From: UBA2210 sp036825195
GTDB lineage: Bacteria > Desulfobacterota > Syntrophia > Syntrophales > UBA2210
NCBI GenBank assembly: GCA_036825195.1
Contig: DAISYQ010000011.1
Span: 1-64,000, forward strand
Direction: 5' to 3'
Length of the DNA stretch: 64,000 nt
The notes beneath the pieces are model-generated. The model did no database searches. It had not been told where the DNA came from and worked only from the letters and a program-made list of their open reading frames with translations. Of this stretch, positions 32,960 to 41,269 are shown piece after piece. The first letter of the stretch is position 1. Every line of letters starts with the position of its first letter. A program made the position numbers and the translations under genes.

Positions 32960-34027
32960 TCAGGCCGTCGGCAATCGCAAACTATTCTTCATAAACGATA
33001 TCATTGCACCTGTCGCCTTTTCGAAATACTCCCCTTCATAGATATCGAAGTGCCTAATGGGGAATGATATCACCTCCGCTTTGTCGCCCAACGCCTCCGC
33101 CGCTCGTTTGTATGAGTCCGGTGCCGCGAGGTTGTCGTATTCACAGGTAAGAAAGAGTACCGGACATTGTACCCTCTGTGACACCTCGACAGGATCGGGC
33201 CCGTGCTTCATGAAAAACAGGCGGGCGCAGACTTCGTTCCTGAACGTCTTCGAACTCTGCACGAGTCTGGCATATCCTTCGAAGGCCTCCGGCGCGGTGA
33301 ACATGGCGACGCTCCCCGGTCTGCCGACGATAGGGAAGGTGTGCGGCGAGAGGCCGAATCGGGATCGCCCCTTGTCGCGCTGGGCGTGAACGAAGAGACG
33401 GAGAAAGAAACAATAACCCTCGCGTTTTAAGTAGAGCCTGCCGTCCACTTTGTGATCGATGGCCCCGCATTGGGAGATAACGGCGGCGATCCTCTCGTCT
33501 TCGGCGGCGATGACCAGTCCGTATCCCCCGGCGGCCGACGTGCTCCACAGCACGATCTTTTCGGCATCGATCTCGTTTCGACTCCGGGCGTAGTCAACCG
33601 CCGCGCGCAGGTCGTCGAGCTGATACGAGACATCGTAGACCTGTCTCGGCTCTCCGTCGCTTTCTCCGAAGTGGCGGTAGTCATAGGACAGAACGGCCAA
33701 TCCGGCCTCGACGAACCGCACCGCGTATGACTCCAGCAAGCCGTCCTTGGTACCGCCGAAACCGGTACTCATGATAACGCACGGAACGGGTCGTGCAGTA
33801 TCTTCCGGCAGGTACAGCCATGCCCGTATAGTCGTTCCGCTCACGGAGAATTCCACGTCATGCCGGTAGGGTGGTGGCGCCGTATCTTCACTGAGATCTT
33901 CCGATTGTCTATAGATCGGCTGTTCGGGGACCGACAGGACCGGAAGGAAAATAATGACGATCAGGTAGATCAGAACAATGCAGATCCAGATACCAAACCC
34001 CATAAGTGCTCCCATCAGGACTGTCAT
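32960..34027 (-). CDS. Membrane-anchored alpha/beta hydrolase
   Basis: The 355-residue protein has one N-terminal membrane helix (about residues 8-32), followed by an alpha/beta-hydrolase domain. The nucleophile elbow is 'LWSTSAAGGYGL', with Ser at the centre of a G/S-x-S-x-G-like motif. 'GFGGTKDGLLESYAVRFVEAG' provides the oxyanion strand, and 'LSYDYRHFGESDGEPRQ' is typical of the dienelactone-hydrolase/esterase group. The acid is likely in 'CEYDNLAAPD' and the His in 'FPIRHFDIYEG'. It overlaps the TetR stop by four bases (ATGA), so the two form a regulated pair. Substrate unknown; probably an ester. Confidence 0.82.
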   Translation of the reverse strand: MTVLMGALMGFGIWICIVLIYLIVIIFLPVLSVPEQPIYRQSEDLSEDTAPPPYRHDVEFSVSGTTIRAWLYLPEDTARPVPCVIMSTGFGGTKDGLLESYAVRFVEAGLAVLSYDYRHFGESDGEPRQVYDVSYQLDDLRAAVDYARSRNEIDAEKIVLWSTSAAGGYGLVIAAEDERIAAVISQCGAIDHKVDGRLYLKREGYCFFLRLFVHAQRDKGRSRFGLSPHTFPIVGRPGSVAMFTAPEAFEGYARLVQSSKTFRNEVCARLFFMKHGPDPVEVSQRVQCPVLFLTCEYDNLAAPDSYKRAAEALGDKAEVISFPIRHFDIYEGEYFEKATGAMISFMKNSLRLPTA

Positions 34028-34602
34028 GTTTCACCTCCTGCCTTTGTTTTAACATCGGACCGCGCGAGTAATCCGAAGAAAAAGAATGTGCGCATCTGTT
34101 CCTGAAATTCGCCGTAATCCGAGAAGATCGTTTTCCAGCTTTCGTCCCGGACGATTCCGTTGAGCCGTTCAGTAACGAGCCAGATCAGTTCCGGAGAAAG
34201 ATCGGACCGGATCTCTCCCTTCTCCTGGGCATCGGCAATGTTTTTCATGTAGCGCCGCTTTGCCTCTTCAACGACGTCATCGAGCGTGTACAGCTCGTGG
34301 ATGAATTCGTCCTTCATGCGCGCGAAAAACTCTATGCGCCATCGGGTCATCAAGGCTATCTTCTCCGGAAAGGGGATATCCATGGCGCTGATTTCGTCGA
34401 ATCGAGCGAATCCGGTTTCGATCAGTTCGTCTCTGATGTTTCGGATCAGATCCGTTTTATTGGTGAAGTATTTATAGAATGTAACCTTGCTGACCCAGGC
34501 CGTCCGGCAGATTTCTTCGACCGTTACCCGCTTTGTCCCGAAACGGGAGAAGAGATCGGTAGCCGTTCTGATTATCTGGGTGCGCTTCCCGGATTCTTTC
34601 AT
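34024..34602 (-). CDS. TetR-family transcriptional regulator
   Basis: The 192-residue protein opens with a TetR DNA-binding domain: 'IIRTATDLFSRFGTKRVTVE' and 'EICRTAWVSKVTFYKYFTNK' (helix-turn-helix, about residues 25-47). The C-terminal ligand-binding half is diverse, as usual. It is co-transcribed with the hydrolase downstream through a four-base overlap, and two overlapping inverted repeats sit 26-61 bases upstream of its start. Autoregulation with control of the hydrolase is the simplest reading. The inducer is unknown. The crotonase and nitronate-monooxygenase genes are divergent and could be in the same regulon. Confidence 0.9.
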   Translation of the reverse strand: MKESGKRTQIIRTATDLFSRFGTKRVTVEEICRTAWVSKVTFYKYFTNKTDLIRNIRDELIETGFARFDEISAMDIPFPEKIALMTRWRIEFFARMKDEFIHELYTLDDVVEEAKRRYMKNIADAQEKGEIRSDLSPELIWLVTERLNGIVRDESWKTIFSDYGEFQEQMRTFFFFGLLARSDVKTKAGGET

Positions 34603-34627
34603 GGCATTACTTTACTGAATAGCAAAA

Positions 34628-34663
34628 AGTGTACGATATTTGTCTTTCGCATACACTATCGTA
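34628..34663. promoter_or_regulatory. Overlapping inverted repeats upstream of the TetR gene
   Basis: AGTGTA (34628-34633) and TACACT (34652-34657) form one dyad; TACGATA (34632-34638) and TATCGTA (34657-34663) form a second. Both lie just upstream of the TetR gene and are good candidates for its own operator. Confidence 0.5.
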
Positions 34664-34909
34664 AACCTTTTTTCAAGATAATTCAAAAACCACGGTATCA
34701 CGAACTGACAGCGGCACGGTCTGCGCCGTTACGGTCCCTGCCCGTTGCAGTCTCTTTTTATTTTATCTTGCAATATAGGTACGGCTCTTATATCAAAACA
34801 CCATCATTGCCGGGAAGACGAACAAAGATTCATTCCGATTCGTAAGGGTGGAGATACGTATCTTATTTGCTTCAGACCGTGCGTGACCATAATAAAGGAG
34901 ACACTAACC

Positions 34910-35767
34910 ATGTATAAATATGTGCTTTACGACGTCAGGGATCGAATCCTGACCATTACTCTCAATCGTCCCGAAAAGCTCAATGCCTACACGTGGGACA
35001 TGAGAGACGAACTCATCGATGCCTTTGGCAGGGCCGATGCCGATGACGATGTCCGGGTCATCATCGTAACCGGAGCCGGACGGGGCTTTTGTGCCGGCAT
35101 GGATCTCAGCTCTGCCGGCAGTACCTTCGATTACGCGTCGCGGCAGAAGTATGCCGACGCCTCGGAACATCGTGACGGGGGCGGACTGTTGACGTTGCGT
35201 ATCTTCGAAAGCCTCAAACCCGTTATCGGCGCCATCAACGGACCGGCCGTGGGTGTCGGCGTGACGATGACCCTGCCCATGGATATCCGCCTCGCTTCCG
35301 ACAATGCCCGCTTTGGTTTCGTCTTTGCCCGCCGCGGGATCATAACGGAGGCCTGCTCGAGTTGGTTCCTGCCCCGCATCGTGGGTATCTCACAGGCCCT
35401 GGAATGGACATTCTCGGGACGGCTCTTCTCGGCCGATGAGGCCCTGAGAGGCGGTTTCGTCCGCAGCGTCCACGCGCCGGAAGACCTGCTCCCTGCCGCC
35501 AATCAGATAGCGCGGGAGATTGCCGACAATACGTCCGCCGTTTCGGTTGCCCTGATCCGCCAGATGATGTGGCGCATGCTGGGAGAGGATCATCCCATGC
35601 AGGCCCACAAGGTCGATTCTCCAGGGATGTACTACACGGGCAGATCCGCGGATGCCAAAGAAGGCGTAACCTCCTTTCTGGAGAAGCGACCGCCTCAGTT
35701 CCCCGGCAGGCCGAGCACAGATATGCCACCCTTTTTCCCATGGTGGAAGGAGCGTTCTTTCAAGTAG
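34910..35767 (+). CDS. Enoyl-CoA hydratase/isomerase (crotonase) family protein
   Basis: The 285-residue protein has the crotonase fold: 'YDVRDRILTITLNRPEKLNA' at the N-terminus, the oxyanion-hole segment 'GAGRGFCAGMDLSS', and 'AINGPAVGVGVTMTLPMDIRLAS'. In classic hydratases two Glu residues catalyse hydration. Here the region after 'FGFVFARRGIITEACSSW' carries one Glu (ITEA), so isomerase or another crotonase reaction is also possible. The ATG at 34910 has AAAGGAG 9 bases upstream; the longer frame from 34745 is not supported. It is followed by a nitronate monooxygenase-like gene in the same direction, 96 bases on. Confidence 0.87.
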   Translation: MYKYVLYDVRDRILTITLNRPEKLNAYTWDMRDELIDAFGRADADDDVRVIIVTGAGRGFCAGMDLSSAGSTFDYASRQKYADASEHRDGGGLLTLRIFESLKPVIGAINGPAVGVGVTMTLPMDIRLASDNARFGFVFARRGIITEACSSWFLPRIVGISQALEWTFSGRLFSADEALRGGFVRSVHAPEDLLPAANQIAREIADNTSAVSVALIRQMMWRMLGEDHPMQAHKVDSPGMYYTGRSADAKEGVTSFLEKRPPQFPGRPSTDMPPFFPWWKERSFK

Positions 35768-35863
35768 GATCTGACGATGAAGAAATTCATTGTAACGCTG
35801 ACCATACGGTAAGTTACGAGCATGCGATAAGCACACCTATAGAGCGAGGAAGAGAAGAAAACG

Positions 35864-36913
35864 ATGTTGAAGACACGAATGACGGAATTATTCGGTATTG
35901 AATACCCTATCATGCTGGCGGGGATGAACTGGATCACGGATACGAACCTGGTGGCGACGGTCAGCAACGCGGGCGGACTGGGGGTATTTGCCACCGCCCG
36001 GTGCACCCCCGACGAGATGCGGGAAAATATCCGCGAGATCCGGAAGCTGACGGACAAGCCCTTCGGCGTCAACGTGATTCTTCGCCCCGGCTCCGAGGAA
36101 AAGATCAAGATAGCTATAGAGGAACAGGTTCCCATCCTCAACTATACCCTGGGCAAGCCCTGGTTTATCGATCAGATTCACGCGTACGGAGGCAAGGTGA
36201 TCGGGACGACGGCCCTGGCCAAGCACGCCGCCAAGGCGGCTCAGTTGGGATGCGATGCGGTCATCGTGACGGGCCACGAAGCGGCCGCCCACGGGGACAA
36301 GGCGACCTCCATGGTGCTCATTCCCGTTGCCGCCAGTACCGTCAAGGTTCCCATCATCGCCGCCGGTGGCATCTACGATGGCCGGGGGCTGGCAGCCGCC
36401 CTGGCCCTTGGAGCGGAGGGCGTTTCCATGGGCACGCGGTTCATGCTGACGAAAGAATGCCTGCTCCATGATAATTTCAAAAACCTCTGCCTGGCCGCGA
36501 CGGAGCAGGACACCTTCTATGACACGATCTTCGACGGCATGTGGAGCCGCGTCCTGAAAAGCAAGGGTGCCGAAGATATACAAAAAAGCAGGATCGGACC
36601 CCTGGAGCGCTTCCAGGCGGCCATGAAGATCCGGAAGGTCTTGAATATGTCCTACCCGGCCTTCTTCGCCATGGGTTTCAAGACCATGATGGCCGGGGAA
36701 GACGGAGCCTCGCTGTGGGAGCAGGCCCTGCAGGCGGTCGGCGCCGTGAAGTCCATGCAGGCCATCTACGAAGGCGACACGGACCAGGGATTTCTGTTCG
36801 TGGGACAGGATGTCGGCGGTATCCGGGATATCCCCACCGTCAAGGAACTGATCGAGCGGACGGTGTCGGAAGCGGAGCAGACGGTAGCGTCGCTGAAGAA
36901 TAAATTTAAATAG
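35864..36913 (+). CDS. Nitronate monooxygenase (2-nitropropane dioxygenase) family protein
   Basis: The 349-residue FMN-binding TIM-barrel protein matches the NMO/NPD family. It has 'GIEYPIMLAGMNWITDTNLV', 'SNAGGLGVFATARCTPDEM', 'PFGVNVILRP', the phosphate-binding 'AAGGIYDGRGLAAALALGAEGVSMGTRF' region (seen in pieces), and 'TGHEAAAHG', where the catalytic His resides. Many anaerobe members act on other substrates, including enoyl-reductase-like roles in fatty-acid metabolism (FabK-like), so 'nitronate' is nominal. GAGGAAGAGAAG lies upstream. A REP-like repeat begins right after the stop. Confidence 0.88.
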   Translation: MLKTRMTELFGIEYPIMLAGMNWITDTNLVATVSNAGGLGVFATARCTPDEMRENIREIRKLTDKPFGVNVILRPGSEEKIKIAIEEQVPILNYTLGKPWFIDQIHAYGGKVIGTTALAKHAAKAAQLGCDAVIVTGHEAAAHGDKATSMVLIPVAASTVKVPIIAAGGIYDGRGLAAALALGAEGVSMGTRFMLTKECLLHDNFKNLCLAATEQDTFYDTIFDGMWSRVLKSKGAEDIQKSRIGPLERFQAAMKIRKVLNMSYPAFFAMGFKTMMAGEDGASLWEQALQAVGAVKSMQAIYEGDTDQGFLFVGQDVGGIRDIPTVKELIERTVSEAEQTVASLKNKFK

Positions 36914-36946
36914 GGACAATTTAAATAGGGACAGCGCCCTTTTTTT
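36906..36946. repeat. REP-like repeat (AGGGACAGCGCCCT type)
   Basis: TAAATAGGGACAGCGCCC plus a T-run (36922-36946) matches the repeats around the RAYT transposase at 48.8-49.7 kb, and a truncated copy (TAAATAGGGACAAT) precedes it at 36906-36919. The AGGG/CCCT stem plus T-run could also terminate the upstream gene. Confidence 0.8.
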
Positions 36947-36970
36947 GCCCGTGGGTTGCCACGAGGGACT

Positions 36971-37489
36971 TCACATACCATTATGACCGGAAACAAATGC
37001 GCGCAAGACGTCGGAGACAACATCTTTATGCTCGGCCATAATGATCTTTATTGATCCTCCTCTCCCCGTAAACAACTCACCCAGGGCGGCACCGTCAATA
37101 TCCAGAAGGCAGCCGAGCAGCCGAGGCGCATGCACCTCCAGGGCTTGTTCGATATGGCGATAGAAACGCTCCGCACCATCATTGGAAAATAGAAGCAGTC
37201 GTGAGATCCGGTCCCTATAGGGAACATCTGCCTGCTCCCTGACATTGGTAATCCCTTTTCTTTCACTGGCGAGTTTTTGCAGGATCGGTTCGAAACCAAA
37301 GCGAACCCGACCCTGAAGCCTCGCCTGCTTCAGCGCCGTTTTCATCGGTTTGCTGAGCGTAATGACCGGCACCTCAATTGTGCCTCCAATCCAGAGCTTT
37401 GAGGTGCGCTCCATCAACCCCCCGCGAATATGTTCCGCGGAGCCGTCCGCTTCCAACTGCCGGGGAAAACGCATGTCGGCAATGTTCAT
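36971..37489 (-). CDS. Uncharacterised soluble protein
   Basis: The 172-residue frame starts at an ATG (37489) with GGGAGAAGAGG directly upstream; a longer frame from 37540 is less likely. The protein has no signal peptide or membrane helix. It mixes basic stretches ('MKTALKQARLQGRVRFGF') with 'LLFSNDGAERFYRHIEQALE' and 'GCLLDIDGAALGELFTG', suggesting an alpha/beta fold. I do not recognise the family. It is convergent with the nitronate monooxygenase-like gene and lies between a REP-like element and copy B of the repeated RNA element, so no partner can be proposed. Confidence 0.65.
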   Translation of the reverse strand: MNIADMRFPRQLEADGSAEHIRGGLMERTSKLWIGGTIEVPVITLSKPMKTALKQARLQGRVRFGFEPILQKLASERKGITNVREQADVPYRDRISRLLLFSNDGAERFYRHIEQALEVHAPRLLGCLLDIDGAALGELFTGRGGSIKIIMAEHKDVVSDVLRAFVSGHNGM

Positions 37490-37711
37490 CCTCTTCTCCC
37501 TGTGATTCGATTCCCGAAGCTTTTCATACGTGTCTCCCACTCACCCTGCGGGTATACGCCAGCCGTAAATCGGTCTCCGTCGTTTGTTCCGAAAATACAC
37601 CTCTTAGCACATTCCCGCGTCCGGCGCATCATTCATCATGACTGTTAAAAAGCGTGGTCACACCGAGCATATTAAGATATTCCTCACCCGCCAAACCCGA
37701 CGTGAAATGTG

Positions 37712-37874
37712 TTGACATTTTGGTCTCAGGGTGTATCTTCTTAACCGGTTTGACGAAGCTTATGACGTTTTAAAAACCTGTTCCATCACATCCACAGTTC
37801 CCAAAGAAGAGCGCCGTGGAGTGATGGAAGACAAACCCCCGATTCCCGGAAAATGGAGAGTGGGGTTTTGTCTT
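37712..37874 (+). ncRNA. Repeated RNA element, copy B: promoter, 14-bp bulged hairpin, terminator
   Basis: TTGACA (37712-37717), a 16-bp spacer and TATCTT (37734-37739) within GTGTATCTTCTT form the promoter. The hairpin is the strongest of the set: TTCCATCAC+TCCAC (37781-37795, A37790 bulged) pairs with GTGGA+GTGATGGAA (37816-37829), closing a 20-nt loop that contains CAAAGAAGAG. Three bases later AAACCCC (37833-37839) pairs with GGGGTTT (37862-37868), followed by T-rich sequence. From the -10 box to the RTGGAGTGAT core is 77 bases, exactly as in copy A. A secreted-protein gene begins 46 bases downstream. Confidence 0.65.
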
Positions 37875-37919
37875 GTCAGATGCAAGAAAGGATGCTGACT
37901 CTGTCTTAGCCATTTTCAT

Positions 37920-38645
37920 ATGCATATTGTTCGCTGGTTTACTATTCTACTCCTGTTGGGCGCGGTGCCCGGTCTCGTTTCAGGTTCTCAGGATCAATCG
38001 ATTACGCCGGATTTTTCCAGACAGCTTATCGAACGGATACAGGCAAAAACCCTTCAAACGAAAGGGACCTATGATGGTATCGAATTCAATGAAGATACCA
38101 CCATACAAACCTTTGACGCGGAGACAGAGAAACTGCAGGAAACCGTGCGGGTCCTGCTGGTCAAACGGAATTTTCATCAAAAAGACACCGAAGTAGTCGT
38201 ATTAAAGTATGAGAAAGACGGTAAGGAACAACCCCTTTCGGACTACAAGCCAATGCAGGAAAAACCCCAGTACGAAGTGTTTGCCGAAGACGGCGACAAA
38301 TACTACGATGTCGATGTCGTCGCCTGTACCAACATCGACGATAAAAAATGTTACCGGTTAAAGATAACGCCGAAAGAAAAGACCGCCCGGCACATACAGG
38401 GCGACCTCTACTATACGGCGGACACCCTGGACCTTGTGCGGTTTGAAGGCACCATCGCCGAATTCACCGTCGGATTAAAGGAACTGCATATGGTACTGGA
38501 CTATCGAACGGTAGACGGCATCCCCGTACCCCTCTGCAGGACCATCAACCTCGTGGTTCACATGCCGATCGTCTTCCCCCATAAGAAGATGGTGATAGAA
38601 ACGGTCATCACTAATCAAAAGATTATCTATAAATCTGAAGCATAA
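37920..38645 (+). CDS. Secreted protein of unknown function, possible LolA-like fold
   Basis: The 241-residue precursor has a signal peptide (about residues 1-22, 'WFTILLLLGAVPGLVSG'). The mature part is rich in beta-strand patterns such as 'KYYDVDVVACTNIDDKKCYRL' and 'DLYYTADTLDLVRFEGTIAE', reminiscent of periplasmic LolA/outer-membrane lipoprotein-sorting proteins. The resemblance is structural and weak. No ribosome site precedes the ATG. The terminator of RNA element copy B ends 46 bases upstream and copy C follows the gene, so it is sandwiched between two copies. Regulation by read-through of the upstream terminator is an inference. Confidence 0.7.
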   Translation: MHIVRWFTILLLLGAVPGLVSGSQDQSITPDFSRQLIERIQAKTLQTKGTYDGIEFNEDTTIQTFDAETEKLQETVRVLLVKRNFHQKDTEVVVLKYEKDGKEQPLSDYKPMQEKPQYEVFAEDGDKYYDVDVVACTNIDDKKCYRLKITPKEKTARHIQGDLYYTADTLDLVRFEGTIAEFTVGLKELHMVLDYRTVDGIPVPLCRTINLVVHMPIVFPHKKMVIETVITNQKIIYKSEA

Positions 38646-38727
38646 AATAGATTCCAACCTTCAATAACAGGGAAAGCATAACTCGCCAGATACAGAGGAC
38701 CAGTATCTCACTTCGCATTAAAATTAC

Positions 38728-38892
38728 TTGACATTTATGGCATAGGGTGTATTTTCCTCAATCAGTTCTAAGAATTATAAATATCCTCTAAAAAAAGTTT
38801 ATGACGTTTCATCCGCAGCCGACAAAGGAGCGAGCCGTGGAGTGATCGAAAACAAAACCCCGTTTCTTGAAAAAAGAGAGCGGGTTTTTTTT
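38728..38892 (+). ncRNA. Repeated RNA element, copy C: promoter, bulged hairpin, terminator
   Basis: TTGACA (38728-38733), a 16-bp spacer and TATTTT (38750-38755) within GTGTATTTTCCT form the promoter. The hairpin pairs TCA+TCCGC (38809-38816) with GTGGA+TGA (38837-38845), with G38842 bulged and one G-U pair, closing a 20-nt loop containing CAAAGGAG. About 10 bases later CCCG (38859-38862) with CGGG (38881-38884), extended by A-T pairs, is followed by eight Ts. The loop and core closely resemble copy B. The downstream gene is the HTH-PIN membrane protein. Confidence 0.65.
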
Positions 38893-38911
38893 ATTTTAAT
38901 GAGGAATAAAA

Positions 38912-38937
38912 ATGGGCAGCTGTTGTCCCTATTTGTC
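38912..38937. repeat. REP-like variant at the left edge of the AT-rich islet
   Basis: GGGCAGCTGTTGTCCCTATTT is an inverted-orientation variant of the AGGGACAGCGCCCT repeat, with the GGGAC...CCC frame retained. It sits 25 bases before the PIN gene start and has counterparts at 41.1 and 41.2 kb on the other side. Confidence 0.6.
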
Positions 38938-38961
38938 TATTATTGAGGAGGTTTTTTACTA

Positions 38962-40949
38962 ATGAGAAAAATATTACAAACAATGTACATTAGATTTGAT
39001 TCCTCTTCAAAATCGCTGACGAAAAGGGCACTTGCTGAATTGATTGAAAAAATAATCAGTTTCCTTAATGGTGGGGTGCACACTCGTAGTGAAATTGAAA
39101 AGGAACTCAATGGTTTTTTAGGTACAACAATCAGTAACGAGAAAATAGAAGCCGCTTTTGAATTGTTGTTAAGTGAGAACAAGATTTCGGAATCGAAGGG
39201 AAAATATTCGATTGACCCAAAAAAGAAAATCCAAATAGAGGCTGCACACAATGAATTCATCAGTCGGCAAAATAGAGTGATTGAAAAGTTCTTGAGTAAT
39301 GCTGCAACTGAAAAAAATTTTATTTTACAGTGGTTCGAGGATGTTACAATAGAATTTTTCAAGGAATACAGCGCCGAATGGATTTCCGATTTATGTTTGA
39401 ATGCAAACAGCGCTGTTAAAAAAAATATCATGGCATACAGGTTATTTTAGACAATTTAACTGATAACAATAAGAATATCGTAGCAGAGGACAGAGATTGG
39501 CTAAAAAAACAATTTTGTAAATTTATTCAAAGTAATGATCCTGATGTTACTTCTATCCTTTGGGCCTATGGGACATGTTGCTTTCAATCTTCTTTAATTA
39601 CCGCAACTACTTCCGCTGATCCGATATCTGTTGATGCATTTAAAAATTCAAAATGTATCCTTGATACAAATATTCTAATGTATTTGGACTTGGAAGCAAG
39701 CAAATTCAGAGAATCCTTCGCATCAATGGAGAACATTTTCATGAATCTTAATATTTCCCCGGTATACTTCTTTGTGACAAGAGATGAGTTTTCAAAGTCG
39801 ATGAAAAACAAAAAGGATATTGTTATCAAAATTATACAAAGATATTCTCAAGAAGTTATCGCAGAAACTGATGACCCATTTATTAAAACCGCTTTAAAAA
39901 GAAAATGCACAACATCAGAGGACTTTGAACGATTTTTTGATCAACAATTGGATGTCCCTAAATATTTTTCTGAGTTGCTTGAAATTGAACAATACGATTC
40001 AGCTGAACTTAATTATGCAATCAAAGAAGGACAACAGGACAGTGAATTAATAAAAATGATAAACAACGCCTATAAAGAGAAAAAACACGAAGATAAAGGT
40101 AAAAACAGACTGATACACGATGCTGGTTTGATCTCAGGTGCAGAGTTTGTAAGAAAACAAGGGAAGTGTTTTATTCTTTCTAGAGACAGTTCAGTAAAGA
40201 AGGTCGCTTTGACTAAATTGGTAAGAGATGAAATGCCGATTGCTATTGGGTTAGATACTCTGATAAATGTATTGGCCATTGACAATGGTGGCGCAGATGT
40301 TGATCCAACAAATTATGCACCACTGTTTGCAAGCATAATTAAACTTGCTTTAATTCCCGAAGGTGATGTTTTCAAAATCGAGGACTTATCGAGGATGCTC
40401 GATGTTCAGTCACAAATTGCTGATCTTCCTTCTGATAAAGTATTTAATATAGCAAAGGAACTTCATCACAATCAAGTAATCGGCGTTCCAGAGGAAGAAA
40501 TATCTCTGCAACTTACGCGTAGCTTTCAAGCCGCAAAACTTGAATTGCAATCAGACCTTGATAAATCGAGAAAAGATTTGATCTTTGAGAAAAATGAGAA
40601 AGACAAATTCATTAAACGTTCTGACAGAGCAACGCAAAAACTTCGCGAACACTATACAGGGAAACTTCGAGACAAGTATGATGGGCAATTAATGAAAAAC
40701 CGCATTTTAATATTTGTAGTGCTGCCGCTAGTTACAATTATTATCACAATTTTATGTGTTTATCTCAAAAGCGATTCTGAATTACTTGTGACGAGGGGTC
40801 AGCTTATAGGGCTTGGTGTAAATATTATCGCTTGGTTATTGACAGATTTCTTGTTTCTTAATAAAAAAATCAAAAGCAAATATAGTGAACGTATAAACGG
40901 TATAAATGAAGACGTAGAAAGAAGAATCAGGGAAACCTTAGAAGAATAA
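38962..40949 (+). CDS. HTH-PIN-coiled-coil-transmembrane protein, split by a frameshift at an A8 run
   Basis: Two frames join into one protein of about 660 residues. The first (38962-39450) has an N-terminal winged-helix-like region ('HTRSEIEKELNGFLGT') and a helical segment. Its frame is lost at eight As (39418-39425); a -1 shift there continues without stops into the second frame. That frame carries a PIN-like domain: 'CILDTNILMYLDLE' (first Asp), 'FFVTRDEFSK' (Glu), 'LIHDAGLISG' and 'FILSRDSSVKK' (Asp residues). A coiled coil (about 525-575) and two membrane helices follow ('FVVLPLVTIIITILCVY' and 'LGVNIIAWLLTDF'). PIN domains are usually RNases. The gene is strongly AT-rich, unlike its neighbours, and bracketed by REP-like elements, which suggests transfer. 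It may be phase-variable, programmed, a sequencing error, or dead. Confidence 0.7.
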
Positions 40950-41092
40950 CTTTGGAAGTAAATATATTTCTTCGGGCGAGAGCCTGTGCACCGTAGCGTA
41001 TTTAAAAAAGCGGTTTTTCAATAGCCCCACAACACTTTTTTGTAATTCCTTATCATTCATCACAAATTTCAAAGGTAGTGAATCATTCGGGA

Positions 41093-41117
41093 AAATTAGG
41101 GACAACTCCCTTTTATC
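41093..41117. repeat. REP-like variant at the right edge of the AT-rich islet
   Basis: AAATTAGGGACAACTCCCTTTT is a variant of the AGGGACAGCGCCCT repeat in plus orientation, about 145 bases after the PIN gene. Confidence 0.55.
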
Positions 41118-41204
41118 TAATACCAAATTATTCACCCTGAATTTCAAGAATGGTGATGCATTCAAAAATTCGTAGATATCGATGTTACGGTTGCTGAGAG
41201 GAAC

Positions 41205-41228
41205 AGGGCGTTGTTGTCCCTATTTTTA
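41205..41228. repeat. REP-like variant, inverted orientation
   Basis: GGGCGTTGTTGTCCCTATTTTT (41207-41228) is another inverted variant of the repeat. It shares GTTGTCCCTATTT with the copy at 38912-38937 and closes the AT-rich islet just before the Bcr/CflA-type transporter gene. Confidence 0.6.
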
Positions 41229-41269
41229 TCAGTGTTGGTGACAACATGTTAGCGCCTTCCACCGCACGA

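Noticed and set aside
40938..41165. A 75-codon minus-strand frame after the PIN gene
   Set aside because: It overlaps the PIN gene end, contains a REP-like variant and has no recognisable family or ribosome site.
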